Shown: piece by piece, positions 32,489 to 44,900 of the stretch
Position numbering within the stretch: the first letter of the stretch is position 1
Layout of the letters: the number at the start of each line of letters is the position of its first letter
From: Telmatactis stephensoni
Taxonomy: Eukaryota; Cnidaria; Anthozoa; Actiniaria; Isophelliidae
DNA: 64,000 nt
Direction: 5' to 3'
Assembly (NCBI GenBank): GCA_029948255.1
Contig: JALIZF010001858.1
Location: forward strand, 682,001-746,000
Program-made: the position numbers and the translations under genes
Notes under the pieces: model-generated
The model's database searches: none
Told to the model about the DNA's origin: nothing
The model's input: the letters and a program-made list of their open reading frames with translations, nothing else

Positions 32489-33650
32489 TTGTGGTATGTA
32501 TGGACTGGTGAAACAACCATTCCTTATTACTTTTGAAACAAAGATATTTGCTTCACTTAAATCCTTTAAAATCTTTGTTTTGACCACTTCATTTTTCATG
32601 AAGCGTTCATCATGATTTGTGGCTGTATGTCTGTAGTTGTTTATAGCTTAGGTTTTATTTAAGAAATTAAACTAATTTAAAGATGGAACATCAAACCTGC
32701 CGCTTTGCGTGCAAACATGTTAAATAGGGTTATCCTAGTTTGGTGGTCATTAAGAATTGACTTTTGGGTCAACAACATGACTAGAAATAGTAGATGAAAA
32801 AAAGCAATCATATAGAAGCAACCGGATCATATAAAAGCATGAACTCGTTATGTATGTGAGAAATAGAAAAAGAGAGAGTTGAAACTGTTAAATGAAAGGG
32901 AAAATTAAAGGCTGGTTATGTAGCTGAATTACGTCATATTCCGCTTCCGGAAAGCGATTTTTGCCTCGCTATGGCAATTAAAGATCGAGAAAACTCATTT
33001 AGGTAAACGGCACTGCAATTTTAGAATCAATCGACCGATATCTAATGGCAATGTACCGTCATCATATATGGTAGGATTAGTACACGAAAATCCACTAGGC
33101 ACGAAAAAGTAATCATTACTAGACAAGAAGAGTAATCTTAGGTATGCTATCGTGTGAATCACCCTCTCAATTAAGTCATTAAGTTACTGCTAGATTACTT
33201 TAGTGATAGAGGCCATCCCTCACGCGTGGAATAGATGAATTTGAAAAGCGCTCTTTATTTCTAAAACTCACTTACAGTGCCTAACAAACTGTCCTCTAAA
33301 CATTGTTATCAAAATTATTTCAGTACCTCCAAATCAAAGTAGATTTACAGTGCAACAACGTTTGTCTTTAGACAGACTTGTGTTATTCGGTTTATCAGTC
33401 AAAATTTAATTAATGCGACTAGTGGGTAAATAGAGGCCAGATCCACGACATTACATCGATAACCGTGTTTAATTATAGCGGAACATCAAAGCAGAGAAAG
33501 TCTATAGGTTAGAAGGCATCACTGGCCTACTGTCTGCTCTGTGTCAGAGTAGTCGACGATGAGCAATTGGAAGGGTCACACAGCAAATGACGTAGACTTG
33601 AGAGAGAGTTAACCTGCACCACAGCTCACCGTTAAGTCGGATTTTCAAGC

Positions 33651-36600
33651 ATGATACGAGAGGTTTTATTTGTGTACTTACTAAGCTTCTTTATAGTCCT
33701 CTCCTGCAACAGAAGTGGAGTCACTTCAGCGGTAAGTTGACTACTTAGAGCATACTGTCACCCAAACTCAGTTTTAATAGATCATTTTCTTGATTACATC
33801 AGATGAGAAACAACGAAGATTTTTTGTTCTTGGACGACTGTTTATGATAAAAAAGGTTCTGTGTAAATACATTTGCACGTTAATACAATTTGGAATGCTC
33901 GTAAACTTACGACTTGCCATCGAGTTTTGATTTTGTTGCAAAAACGACTAGCAGGCGGAAAAAGGCATTTGTAAAAACAGGCTTGTTCACACAGGAAAAT
34001 GTCAGAGGTTTTGTCGAAAGCTCTTGAGTCGTTCCATGTGAAGTGCTTATAGACATCTCTATTTGTTCAGGAATTTAACTGAGTCGGCTACAATAAACAG
34101 TGGGCAATGGGAAATGAAAGTAAAACACATCGTTGATTGCAAAAACATGAGGGGGTTTGGTGTGAAGAAAACCATGAACGCGATCTTGTTTCCTCCACTA
34201 GAAAACGGTGTCGTAGTCAGGAACAGGTGTGCCGTCCGTGGTTTTATGACTTAAATAATTGTGTATTTAATCCGGTAAAAAGCTTCCTTCTCGTTTAAAC
34301 AATATCGGAAATATGTCCCAACTACGTCAGGTTGTTATCAGCCTGAACTAAAATCCACATAGACGATGCCCATCAGGAAAGATTTATTAACTTCTCATCA
34401 GTGAGATAGCAAGAAAATGGAGTTTGGCATCGATATTTTTATTGGTTATCTCACAGCCTGTCTGCTCGATGAATCTTATCTAGACTATTTCAATAGGTTT
34501 GATTTGATGGTTTTGTTAATCAGTCTATGTGCTAATTGCAAAAACAAGTGTCTAAGAAGTTTTCCAAGGTAATTGACCTTAGAAAGTGAAAAATTTGATA
34601 CCGTCCGAAAAAAGTCAAGCATAAAGTGCATGGAGCGAAAAATCTTGAGAATCAAAATGCATTTTTCTATAATTAGCTTCTCTCAATGAGTTTTTGAATT
34701 CAAGATGAACTGAAAGGAGATGCTAAAAACTTCAGTTTTTGTTGTTGTCAGTTTTGTTGCTGTTTTTGCTGAACAATTAACATTCACTTTTCAGTAGTCA
34801 ATAAAGATGTTACATCGATAAATGTCCTTTTTACTCGGTGTGGATGTGTTACGCGAAGGATCGAGCGTTTAATCTTAATCGGCGATTGGCGTTAGAGATT
34901 CTTTTCTAATTTGATGGCTTTTAGATGAACGTATCTTCATCAAAAGGTATACGATTGCATATGGGGAGGTCTGGATGACAAAATCAAGACTTCGATAAGA
35001 ACTATTAGTACAGTTCTCATTGATGACACCGTAGTTAAAGACTTTATATAGTTGCAAGGAACTGAAGTGCCTATGAGAGCTAGTGTGCTTGAAATTGGAG
35101 CAGATAATTTTGAAAAGTAGAAGAAATAAGAAAAATTACACGGGTGGTCTCCTTGTTCTGTCCACGTTTGAGGGTATAGTAAGATGACACCGGCCGCCAT
35201 CGAAACGCTGCCAGTGCATCATTTAGCTTTTAGCTATAGGACACAAACGAGCAAGCACTGCAGATCGACGAAATTTATACTGAATTCTAAACGTCTTTCT
35301 AAATGATGAGAAGTGAACAACCGATAATTAATCGTACCTCTATTTAATTTGTCACTCCAAACTACTGTAGTCTTCTCTTTCCGTCTTTAATTTCCCTGAT
35401 AAGGTAAGGTTATGTAGCACGTTATGTTTTAATGCTTTTTTATATCATTGCAAACTATAATCACTGAATTTGCATTGAGGAAATGTCGAAATCAGAAAAA
35501 AATAAAGAGCTTGTCAAAGCGGAGATGTGTACGGTTGAGACAACTGCGACATGAAGTCTGCTCGACAAAATACCATGGGTATATTTATAAGCCCTTTATA
35601 GAGCTCGAGTAGGCTAATGATATTCCCTACGTGTTCTTCGGACCGTCTTTCCGTCTCAGCAAGAAAGATTTACAAGAGCAACTATAAGAAATACCGAAAT
35701 CAATTTGATCATAGTTTAAAATGCTCACATCATGGTAGTGTCCAAAACCATCCTGCAGGAAATGCCCACAGAAAATCCAATTCACAGGAAATATTATAAT
35801 TCCCCATAGTGCAACAATGTGCCGATTACCACAAGGGAGTTGTAGGTTTCCGTTACAATAGCACGTACACTTTCTCTTAATCATCAATCACCTTGAAGCC
35901 TTTCCAAATCAAACCAGTATTGTGGGCTGACAACATATGACATAATGATATCACTTTAATCCACATTGGTTTGGATGCGGATGATCATGAACAAACTCAC
36001 ACAAATATGTTATTAGATAAAATCATCAAAGTTTCTTAGACCCAAGGATGCACGACTACTAAGAACGTTGGGTGCTATTTGACCAGCACTACTTTCGTTT
36101 TGTTTGTTTATTTGCAACAATGCATCGAGAAGGCTTTATTTTCCAAAGTTTGATTACATCATAACTTATTGGTAGTTCTAGGGGCACTCATTTGAAATGC
36201 TCAGTAATCAAAGTTTTTTGACTTTTTGCCAGCTTGGGCAAAGCGATTGTTATACTATTGGATGAAACCGTCAAAGACCTAACAATGCAAGCTAGAAAGA
36301 CTATTCATGTTGTTAAAAAGAATGTTACTAATGTTGGGTAATGTTTGACCAGCATACCTTTGTTTTGTTTGTATGTTTTTCCATGTCATTGATTCACAGT
36401 GCCTTGAGAAGGCTTTATTGTCCGTTCAATATCGTCATATATTTGCATAACCAGTCCCGCTTCTTTTGACTCTGAGGATCAGTAGCATCTGCTAAAAGGG
36501 ATTCCGGGCACATCAGTCCTTAATTTATGAATTTTAGCTGGGATGATTTCTTTGAAGTACATGATCTATCTGCCAAGTACGAACCATTCTCTACAACATC

Positions 36601-39039
36601 TAACATTCAGTTGGATAAACGTGTTTATCTGCTAGTCGTTTTGCACCTAATCAGACCAATATTATTCAACACCTTTTTTAGTTTTCTGGTTCGGATTGTT
36701 CAAGAATATCATGTCAAGTTAGTGTCGTCCAACATCAGCTGCCATTTTAGCACAACGATTTTGGACGATGTCGAGTTGTTCAATGTTAATTTCAAATTCG
36801 GATTCCAAACAGTTGTTCTTTCCAATGAAAAACTTGGCATAGACCTTTTATTTAAAGGAAATTAAACCTTTAAATACCTGTGAAGAGGCTACTTTCTTGA
36901 ATTTTGTTGTTGTTTTGGGGAAAATTATTGTATTTTCAAAGTTTGGTCAGTGGTTCCCGGTTAATGATCTTATTCAAGTTTCTGGCTGATAGAATAGAAC
37001 AGCATTTTTATTACAGAATTTGGTTCAATGTTTGGTCGCTTTAACGCTCTCAGTACGGTCTTTAGTACGGTCATTATAATAAGTCTTTATTAGACTGTGA
37101 TTCTTCCTTTTTAATTAGCATTATTTCTTTGGACTGTATGAACTAACGAATAACTCGCATTCGATTTCCAGATCGTCAAATGCAAGAAAGATGCAGATTG
37201 CAATGTGTCACAAAGCTGCCATTCATTTTTTAAAGTCTGCGTGAAGAAGAGGCGGTTACCAGCATCTTTTGGCAAGTGGAACCGGCAGTCTAACTGCAAA
37301 TGCCTTGTTAACGAATATTGCCATCAAGTGTTCGGCAAATGTCTTCCAATTTTGACTCCACCAGGAACTAGAAACAAGAGGAGACCCTCAGCACCTGACT
37401 GCAAACAAGACAGCGATTGCGCAGCAGGGAAATATTGCCACAAGCGCTTCAAGAAATGTCTCGACGTCCTGGTAATACCTACTTTTTCTTCAACAAAAAG
37501 TACTGCAGTTTCTTGCAAAAACGATTCCACTTGCACAAACCAACAGTATTGTCACAACTTCTTTAAAATCTGCCTGGTAAAGCCGACAATGGTGATCAAT
37601 ACCACTACACCAAAAGCACGATTTGTGTGCTCGTCCGACGCAGACTGCAAAGCCGGGCATTACTGTCATAATATGACGCATATCTGCCTACAATTGCACA
37701 ATATATCACGGTCACGTTCACGCACAGCTTCAACACCAAAGAGAAAAGATTGCAAAACTGACTCAGACTGCCAAATCACTGAGTTCTGCTATCATATATT
37801 TGGGCAATCTACAACTGACAAGATAGTGCGTCATCGTCGAAAATGCAGTAGTGGGGCACGTTGTTCGCCAGCAATAAGTCATCAGAAAACTACTGGTGCT
37901 TGCATACCGAAAACAGTCGCATTTCACCCAATACCACATAACTGCACCAAAAATGAGGATTGTGGCCAAGGCAGGTGTTGTTTGACGAAACTGGGAATAT
38001 GCAGAAACCAGTTAAGAAGGGGTGACGCGTGTGTTGTCAAGGTAACCGCATAATTTTATTGCATGGAAAGTACAATCACAAACAATGAAAGAATGAGCTG
38101 TTCTTTTATTGTTTTGCTTTCAATAACCATTTTGTAAAAGATGCTTGCATTTAGACTACCGGACATTTACAGGTATTCGGGACAGTTAATTAAGAGTGCA
38201 GTTGTAGCATTGACTTTGAGTGAATTGTTGATCATAAAAGTAATTATTTTTAGCTAAAGGACATCAAAAATTGCTGACCCAACATGGTCAAGCCGTCTAA
38301 AGCAATCCAACATGCTAAGTTTGGATTTGTTGAGCGCGAAAGCGAAGTTAAGGAAATTTAGAGGGTGTTCAAATGGCGAGAGTTTGTCGGACCGACAGTG
38401 ATGTTGGTCGCCAGCAGGGTGATCCATTAAGCTACAACCTTTTGAAGCAACAATGATGGATGATGTTGGATCAACTCTTAAGGCCAATTTACACAATACA
38501 ATTTCTGCTTACAACTTGTCGCATGCAACAACCCTACAACTTGCTTACAACTGCTGCGTGCGACAAGAACAAAAGGAAGGTTGTAGGATTTTAAAACGTG
38601 TTAACCTTTTGTTATAAGTTGTAAGCAAGTTGTAGGGTTGTTGCATGCGACAAGTTGCAAGCAAAAATTGTATCGTGTAAATTGGCCTTAACAGTGTCCG
38701 AACGTCTGAAACGTTGTGGCCCAATGGTTGTGCAACAAATTTACAATAATTTTTATAGGAGAATCAGTGTTTTTAAAATTTTTGTCATTTTTTTTTTTGT
38801 TTGCATGAAATTTCATAAAACTGACCCATTTTGATACTTATTTTAAGGTCGCAGATTTCGTCTGTCCTTGCTCAGGAAAACTGTTTTGCAAAGCGAACGC
38901 CAAAGGGAAAAAACTCAAAGGAAGACGCTTGGAACGAAAGCTAAAAATTCCAAAACATGTTCGACAGGCTCTCAGAAGCAAAGGACTGCTCTACCACAAG
39001 AAGTACCTTTACGGGCGGTGCCAGCGCATACAAAATTAG
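33651..39039 (+). CDS. Dickkopf-like secreted cysteine-rich protein with expanded N-terminal repeats
   Basis: Three exons in phase: 33651-33731, 37172-38041 and 38848-39039, giving 380 residues. Exon 1 is a signal peptide (MIREVLFVYLLSFFIVLSC). Residues about 31-240 carry six tandem modules of the type CKxDxDCxxxxYCHxxFxxC, starting near 37181, 37294, 37400, 37513, 37628 and 37751. The sixth runs into a basic RHRRKC stretch and GACIP, like the Dickkopf Cys-1 domain. From about residue 284 a ten-cysteine domain follows (NCTKNEDCGQGRCC, then CPCSGKLFC, then GRCQ), matching the Cys-2/colipase fold by which Dickkopf proteins bind LRP5/6 and block Wnt signalling. Family Dickkopf proteins have one Cys-1 domain, so the repeat expansion is unusual. 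The Wnt role is inferred from the family. A prokineticin or other colipase-fold protein is the main alternative. Confidence 0.75.
36040..36420. repeat. Diverged tandem duplication in the Dickkopf-like intron
   Basis: GTTGGGTGCTATTTGACCAG with CGAGAAGGCTTTATTTTCC (about 36065-36155) and GTTGGGTAATGTTTGACCAG with TTGAGAAGGCTTTATTGTCC (about 36330-36425) are related blocks about 265 bp apart, in the long first intron. Confidence 0.5.
38478..38691. mobile_element. 214-bp MITE with TTAA ends
   Basis: Long terminal inverted repeats run about 75 bp each, beginning TTAAGGCCAATTTACAC; they include CAAGTTGTAGGGTTGTTGCA and its complement. TTAA at both ends fits a piggyBac-type target. Lies in the last intron of the Dickkopf-like gene. 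Confidence 0.75.
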
Positions 39040-41924
39040 TAGAAATTACCAACGACTTGAACTGCATATAATCCCTGGCTGCTAGGCAGAACATAGACAG
39101 TTCCTTAAATATCTGATTAGGTGTAATGGCTATCGTTAAAACAAACTGACAGAGAAATACCTTTGGTATAGATGAGACAAAAGCTATATACAGTCTTTAA
39201 GCAAAATCAGTGTGATGTCACAGATCTTTAAGACGTGTATTCCATACGGACTATCGTTCAAGTGTCACCAGTGATATCAAGTAAGACGGCTGACTAAAGG
39301 AACCCAACACCATCCAATATTAATGGTCCATCCTGATGGATCTTGATGGAGGACGAAGTTTCCCAAACCAAAGCAAATCAAGTTGAAGCGCGAATTATCG
39401 TTTACGTAAACAATCGGAGAATTTTGGATCGTGCCAAAACTTGTTTGAGGGGTTTTGCTCGTGAGTCGAAACAAGTACAGTATTGTTGGACCAACAATAT
39501 TGGATGGCGTTGAACAAACAGCGAGACCAAACTAGTGCATCAAATTAGAATAACAATTCTGGGTGCGTTTGAATAAACGGGCACAACGTGTTGGAGTTGA
39601 TTTAGAAGTGCCCAAGCTCTTTGATAGATTACACAGTATTTAATTCCTTTATACTTGAGGAAAATAATTGTATTGCGAAGAGATGGACGAGAAGCGTTGA
39701 GATGTACTTTTTAAAGTGTGTAAAAGATCATCAATGCCGTATGTAGTTTCATTTATATGTAGACTTTGGTAGGTCAGTGTAGACTGACAGAGATTGGATT
39801 CTGTTCTATGATGGATCTAGAGGGGGTTCTAAGGCACCACCTTTCTGAAGCAGACCATGTTCCGCTTTACAACGAAGATTTCTCGCAACGCCTTGAAATA
39901 CTCCTTTTTCAAAATCCTGGATCCATCACTTCTGTTTCCTTAGAACTAGTTCGCTCAAGTAAAATTATTTACTTGATGTAACAGAATTCCAGAGACAAAA
40001 TCCCATATTGCAATGTAATCGCTTTGTGTTACGTATTAAAGTGTAAAGAACCCCAAATAGACACGCTTAACAAATAATTTTGGCAGTTAGGCATTGCTTT
40101 TAGTTACAAAGATATGTTTCATGTCCCTTGCAGATATAGAGAACGAGTATTTGTGCAACAATCTTTAAATGCGCTAATGCTTGCCAAAGTTGAGACTCGG
40201 ACAAATGCAAATACTTCTCAAAGTGCGCATAGTCTTCAAACTGTGAACAAGTCTTCTTAATAAGCCAGTATAGATTAAGTACTCGTTTTGTGAGTGAATA
40301 AAGACACTATAAATAATCACATCTTTGTAGTAAGGGAAAGAATAACGTCATATTATGGAATATAGCCCTTGATTGTTGGTCTGTGTGTTTGTTCAAAAGT
40401 AAATGGTCCCATATGAAAACAAAAATCGTCTATTAGTGGAATCACGCTCTCCACTAAGTCTTTTTATGTACTCAGAATATTTATCTTGATTTTGTTGTAT
40501 GAAGGATCGAAATATCAACTCCCCAAGTAAAATTGTACCACGTAATCGAGCACCCTCGGCCGAATTTGAAAACGTATGTTATAGACTAGATCTGGTTGCA
40601 TGTTTTGAAGGTAGCTCCATGCCACACCCCGGCTCCATAGAAAGCAAATGCTTCTCGCCACTCTCATTTGTTGCTCAATATACATTTTGCCAACTCATTT
40701 GCTGGATATAGAAATCAAATAAAAGGCTGTTTGAGATAATGAGATGCAGTTAAGAATTTCTATTTAAACTTACTAAAAACATCTGGGTTGAATTGAACAC
40801 GAAACTTATCTGGGAGAGCTATGGTATTGAACAATTAAGTAATTGTAGTTTTATATCACATTACAGCAAGCCTCAGCAGTCAAGAACTTTTCAAAATATT
40901 TCTAAACAGTCATTACGCTGCACATGTGTTGGAACAATCTGCTGTATTGAACAAGGCCGAGTATTTACTGAAAACTATAGCAACAAACAAGATCAGTGAT
41001 TTCCAGTCTTAGGTCACAACAGTTCATAATTCAATGAGTAATCTATGATTGCGTTTCCATCCATTTTTCACTGTCAGCTAAATATATCACTGTGGGGTTG
41101 GCGGTCTCATTCCAGCTGAGTCCTGCTGCTTTTGTCCAAAGGCTCGGTTGTTTGTAACCTAAATTTAAAAGATGACCCTAAATTAAAACCTGCCAAAATG
41201 GATTTCCTCCTTGAACAGCCCTGCCACCCTATAAACAGACAATGGAAATAATTCATAGGAGAAAAATGTGCATCCAACATGTGGAGAGCATTAGCATGGC
41301 GGTAACATCAGTCGTACAGTCAGCTGTAATGACATTTTTGAACTTTAGCCCTTTAATGCAACTAAATGGACGAATATGGACAAATCAAAAGTATCCTTGT
41401 GCAAGTGCACGTCCCCTCGCAAAAGGCGGTACACGGGGATTTCATGAGCATACAATAGTTGTTTGATATACAAAGCAATCTTGTACAGTTTACATGAAGT
41501 TACATGTTTCATCAGGGCTCTTTTTCTAAATCAATAGAGTATTTCGTGATTGTTTTTCTGGACAAACATCAACAAATATGTTATTGGAATCATGCCATCA
41601 TAATACAGACGATAGGCTATGTGGAAATATGCTGAAATTTGGAATCTTTGGTATGGGACCCTCAAAGGAGACATCTTAGCAGGGTTCCATATGGCGATAA
41701 GAATATAGATTGCAAGAGTAACATTGAAAAGCAGTTGCATTGTACAGCAAGTCATTTCTTGGTTATTAATAGCTCATTAGTTAGCTAGGTACAGCCTACA
41801 TATTGACGATGCTGCATGTCTTCCGAGAAAAACTGCTCAGTCGTTTAGTGAACAAATGAGTCGCTCCGTGAAGAGCTAAGTACATATGACCACACAAGTA
41901 GTCTTTAACCATTACCATATGAAC
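39040..41924. other. Spacer without a supported gene
   Basis: The 3' ends of the Dickkopf-like gene (+) and the collagen/fibrinogen-like gene (-) converge here. Scattered short frames of 60-75 codons have no family match and no splice partners. A TTGGACCAACAATATTGGATG palindrome-like stretch near 39485 resembles fragments near 38455 and 45215. Nothing else supported. Confidence 0.55.
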
Positions 41925-44900
41925 TCATCGAACCCATATGGCAATGCGTTTATTTTCAGCTTGCACGTGCTTGGCGCTGAGAAAACCAAATTGGGCCATA
42001 TCCCATCGAGCTTGTAAACCGTCTATTATGGCATAATGACTCTTGAGCATGACCTCGTCTTCGTTGTTGTCAAGAAGACAAGGTTTATGACCACTGGCCG
42101 GTGAACCAAAGTGAAGACCATGATCATAATATCGGTAGGACGTCATGACATCATTTCCCCAGCAAATCAGCTTGCCGTCAAATTTCTTGTTTCGCCTCGT
42201 GTGTTTGATGATGTTCCATGTGTAGTCCATTTTGGTGCGATTATAGGCGGCCCAGGTGCCGTCCACGAACACAGTGTTGCTTCGTCCAGGATGAAAGACG
42301 GCATAAGCGTCTTCCGAGGGATTCCATCCATCTTTGCTTGTTACAAAACTAAATCGAACCGATTGACGACCATTTTTAAACAACATTCGAATCAAAGAGT
42401 TGTTCAGGTGGACTCCAGCATCGCTGTCGTGGGTAATGGAGAGATCAATGCTGTCTCGTTGATGAATATTGTGAAACAGGCTACCGTGCTTGGGATTGGA
42501 GTTGGACTTGAGACAAATAGAGCCCCCACGTGATGGACACACCCAGCTATATTCGTCTGTTATTTTGGCAACTAGGTTCCAACCTCCTCCGGCAGTGGTC
42601 ATGTCGCAGTAGACTCGAAAAGCATTTTGATTGCTATCACCTCCGAGAGGGTTTATCCAATACATACCATTGCCTTGACTTTCACCGTGGAATAAAATAT
42701 CAAGACATGATTTCCTTTCGGGATTATTACCGAGTTGCTGTACGGGGAAACTTTGAAGTCTCTCCCATTGACCACGTGAACAGATCTGTACATGTGCTGT
42801 CTTCTGTCGTATTTGATAACTCCCTCTAGGCTTGGTGTACATGAACCTGACGGGACGCTGGCAAATCCAGAACAACCAACCGTACAACTTTCACCTTTTT
42901 GGCCCTAGAAGAAATAGGCAAAGTTTAATATATAGTGCTTAGATATTTTTTACAGCTTTCAGATGTATTGCATTCTTGTCATTTCATTTCATCTATTATA
43001 TTTAGCTTATTTCCAATTTTACATAAATCGACTGAACTAAACTTGGGTTTTGCAGTTTTGGGCTCTTCGCTTTTAAGCTCAGCACAGGAAGGGTTATGAA
43101 GAGCGGACAAGTTCCCTTTTGTGCACTACTAAGAACACGTGTTTCAGTTTAAATTAATTCATGGGACCTTGTCTTAGGACATATATATTTTTGTCCCGTA
43201 ACACAATTCATTGCAGTACAAATGTAGTACACACGAAGGGAGTTGTTCCTACATTAAGTCCCCGCCGTTCGGCACCTCCCTGTAACATGTCCTCTTAAAG
43301 GAGATGTCCTCGAATTATTAGAGATGTCCCAAAGGAAGAAACAAAACAAATTAAAACAAAACAAATTAAAACAAAACAAAACAAAACAAAAACAATCAAA
43401 CAAACAATCAAAACCACAGAAAGGTTTTAGTTTAAAAACGGCATCACATCATCATCATTGCCACCACCACCACCACTATCATCATCATCATCATCACCAT
43501 GCTCTATAACTTTTTATAATGTAGCTCAATTATACTGAACACACGTTCTGATTGGCTGAGAGACTACGAAAATCTATTTCACCGGTAAAAAGTCTATCTG
43601 CAAATTTTACCTTTGTAAGGAGACCAAAACTTAAAAATAAACTAGAAAAGACTTTCCATTATTCCAGTTATCGTTTAAATTTACACCCTGAAACTCGTGG
43701 TCGGACAATAGCAACACAAAATGTGTAAATATTCAAACGAAATGACTCGAATGAGTATGAATTTGCAAACGACGCCAGTCTAAACTAAATTTACTAGTTC
43801 ATTGGCATGTTTATATAGGGTAAAAAAGGAACTAGAATTCACAAGAATTTTCCGAGATTAGCTTTAATCAATACGTTATTTTTTATTGAACAAATTTTTG
43901 TTTCTTACCAAAGATAGGCGAAGAATTCATTTCCAAAACTGACAGTCGCCACGAGACAACTTGTTCATTCTTCGTATGAAACAACTATGCCAGTCTAGAG
44001 ATGTTTTAACACAATGAGCTATCGGTGAACAGCTAACAGATAATTCAAATCAACAGCTTCTCGTTTACCAGCAAAATCCTCATTCTATTTCAAACTTCAG
44101 CTTTTTCAAATCGAAAACACGGCTTTCATTTCACCTTGTTGAACGCTGTCTGATTCATTCAAAGCATGTAAACGTTTCCAAATCTTGAAGAACTAGTATG
44201 TATTCGGCCTTTTCGTCTATTTTCAAGTCATTGTTCCATTATGAAAACAGAAAACATCATTTTTGTCGAATTCTTTCGATTAAAGTTGTCAATACGCCGC
44301 TTTGAGTTGCACTTTTTAGTACGACAAAAGTGATTGGCTTTATATTTGCACAAGTTTAGAGAATTTTAGTTTTGATCAGAAAATATCACAATTGTTTGCT
44401 TTTCTTGTATTTCTCCCAACATCACGCGTGCTCTATTTAAGCAATATAAAACGCTCGCGCATGTCTCTGTACTGTGATATAAACACGATGGAAGATGTAG
44501 AGCACTCGAAAAGCAAGAGAAACACAGTACAGAGACATAAACGATCGTTTTATATTGCTTTTATAAAATATTTTCCACATTTTCTGAGCGAGCCATGTCT
44601 CTGTCCTCTGATATAAACATGGTAGCCAGCCAATCAGCGCGCGCGCGTTATATCTCAAATATTTTATAATTCAGTCACCGGTAGAATCATAGAAAACTAT
44701 CTTCTATTGCTTAAAAAGGCCTTTACAGCCGAGTCACAGATTTAAGAGATTCGAATCAACGAGTTGGTTTGTATTTGATGAACCATTATCAAAATTATAA
44801 CGTCATGACATACTCATTCAAACGAAGCCAGCATAATTCAACAATGTATTAGTCCAAATCATGTTTGATTTACTGGCCATTCTAACGGAAATGAAACAAA

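Larger units (their letters stand above)
29939..33650. other. Gene-poor spacer between the kinase and Dickkopf-like genes
   Basis: The two genes diverge from this 3.7-kb spacer. It holds the duplicated GAA/CAA-rich block at 30430-31345 and a GA tract at 32443-32488. I see no spliceable exon; the Phe-, Ser- and Arg-run frames are products of the simple repeats. The promoters of both genes should lie at its ends. Confidence 0.6.

Noticed and set aside
36527..36865. 112-codon plus-strand frame in the Dickkopf-like intron
   Set aside because: AT-rich, with no recognisable motif, no clear splice sites and no signal sequence. Kept out for lack of support.
41531..41755. 74-codon minus-strand frame with a hydrophobic start
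   Set aside because: It could pass for a signal peptide, but there is no donor site or partner exon. It lies downstream of the fibrinogen-like stop.
42111..42829. Two plus-strand frames of about 100-140 codons
   Set aside because: They are antisense shadows of the fibrinogen-like exon.
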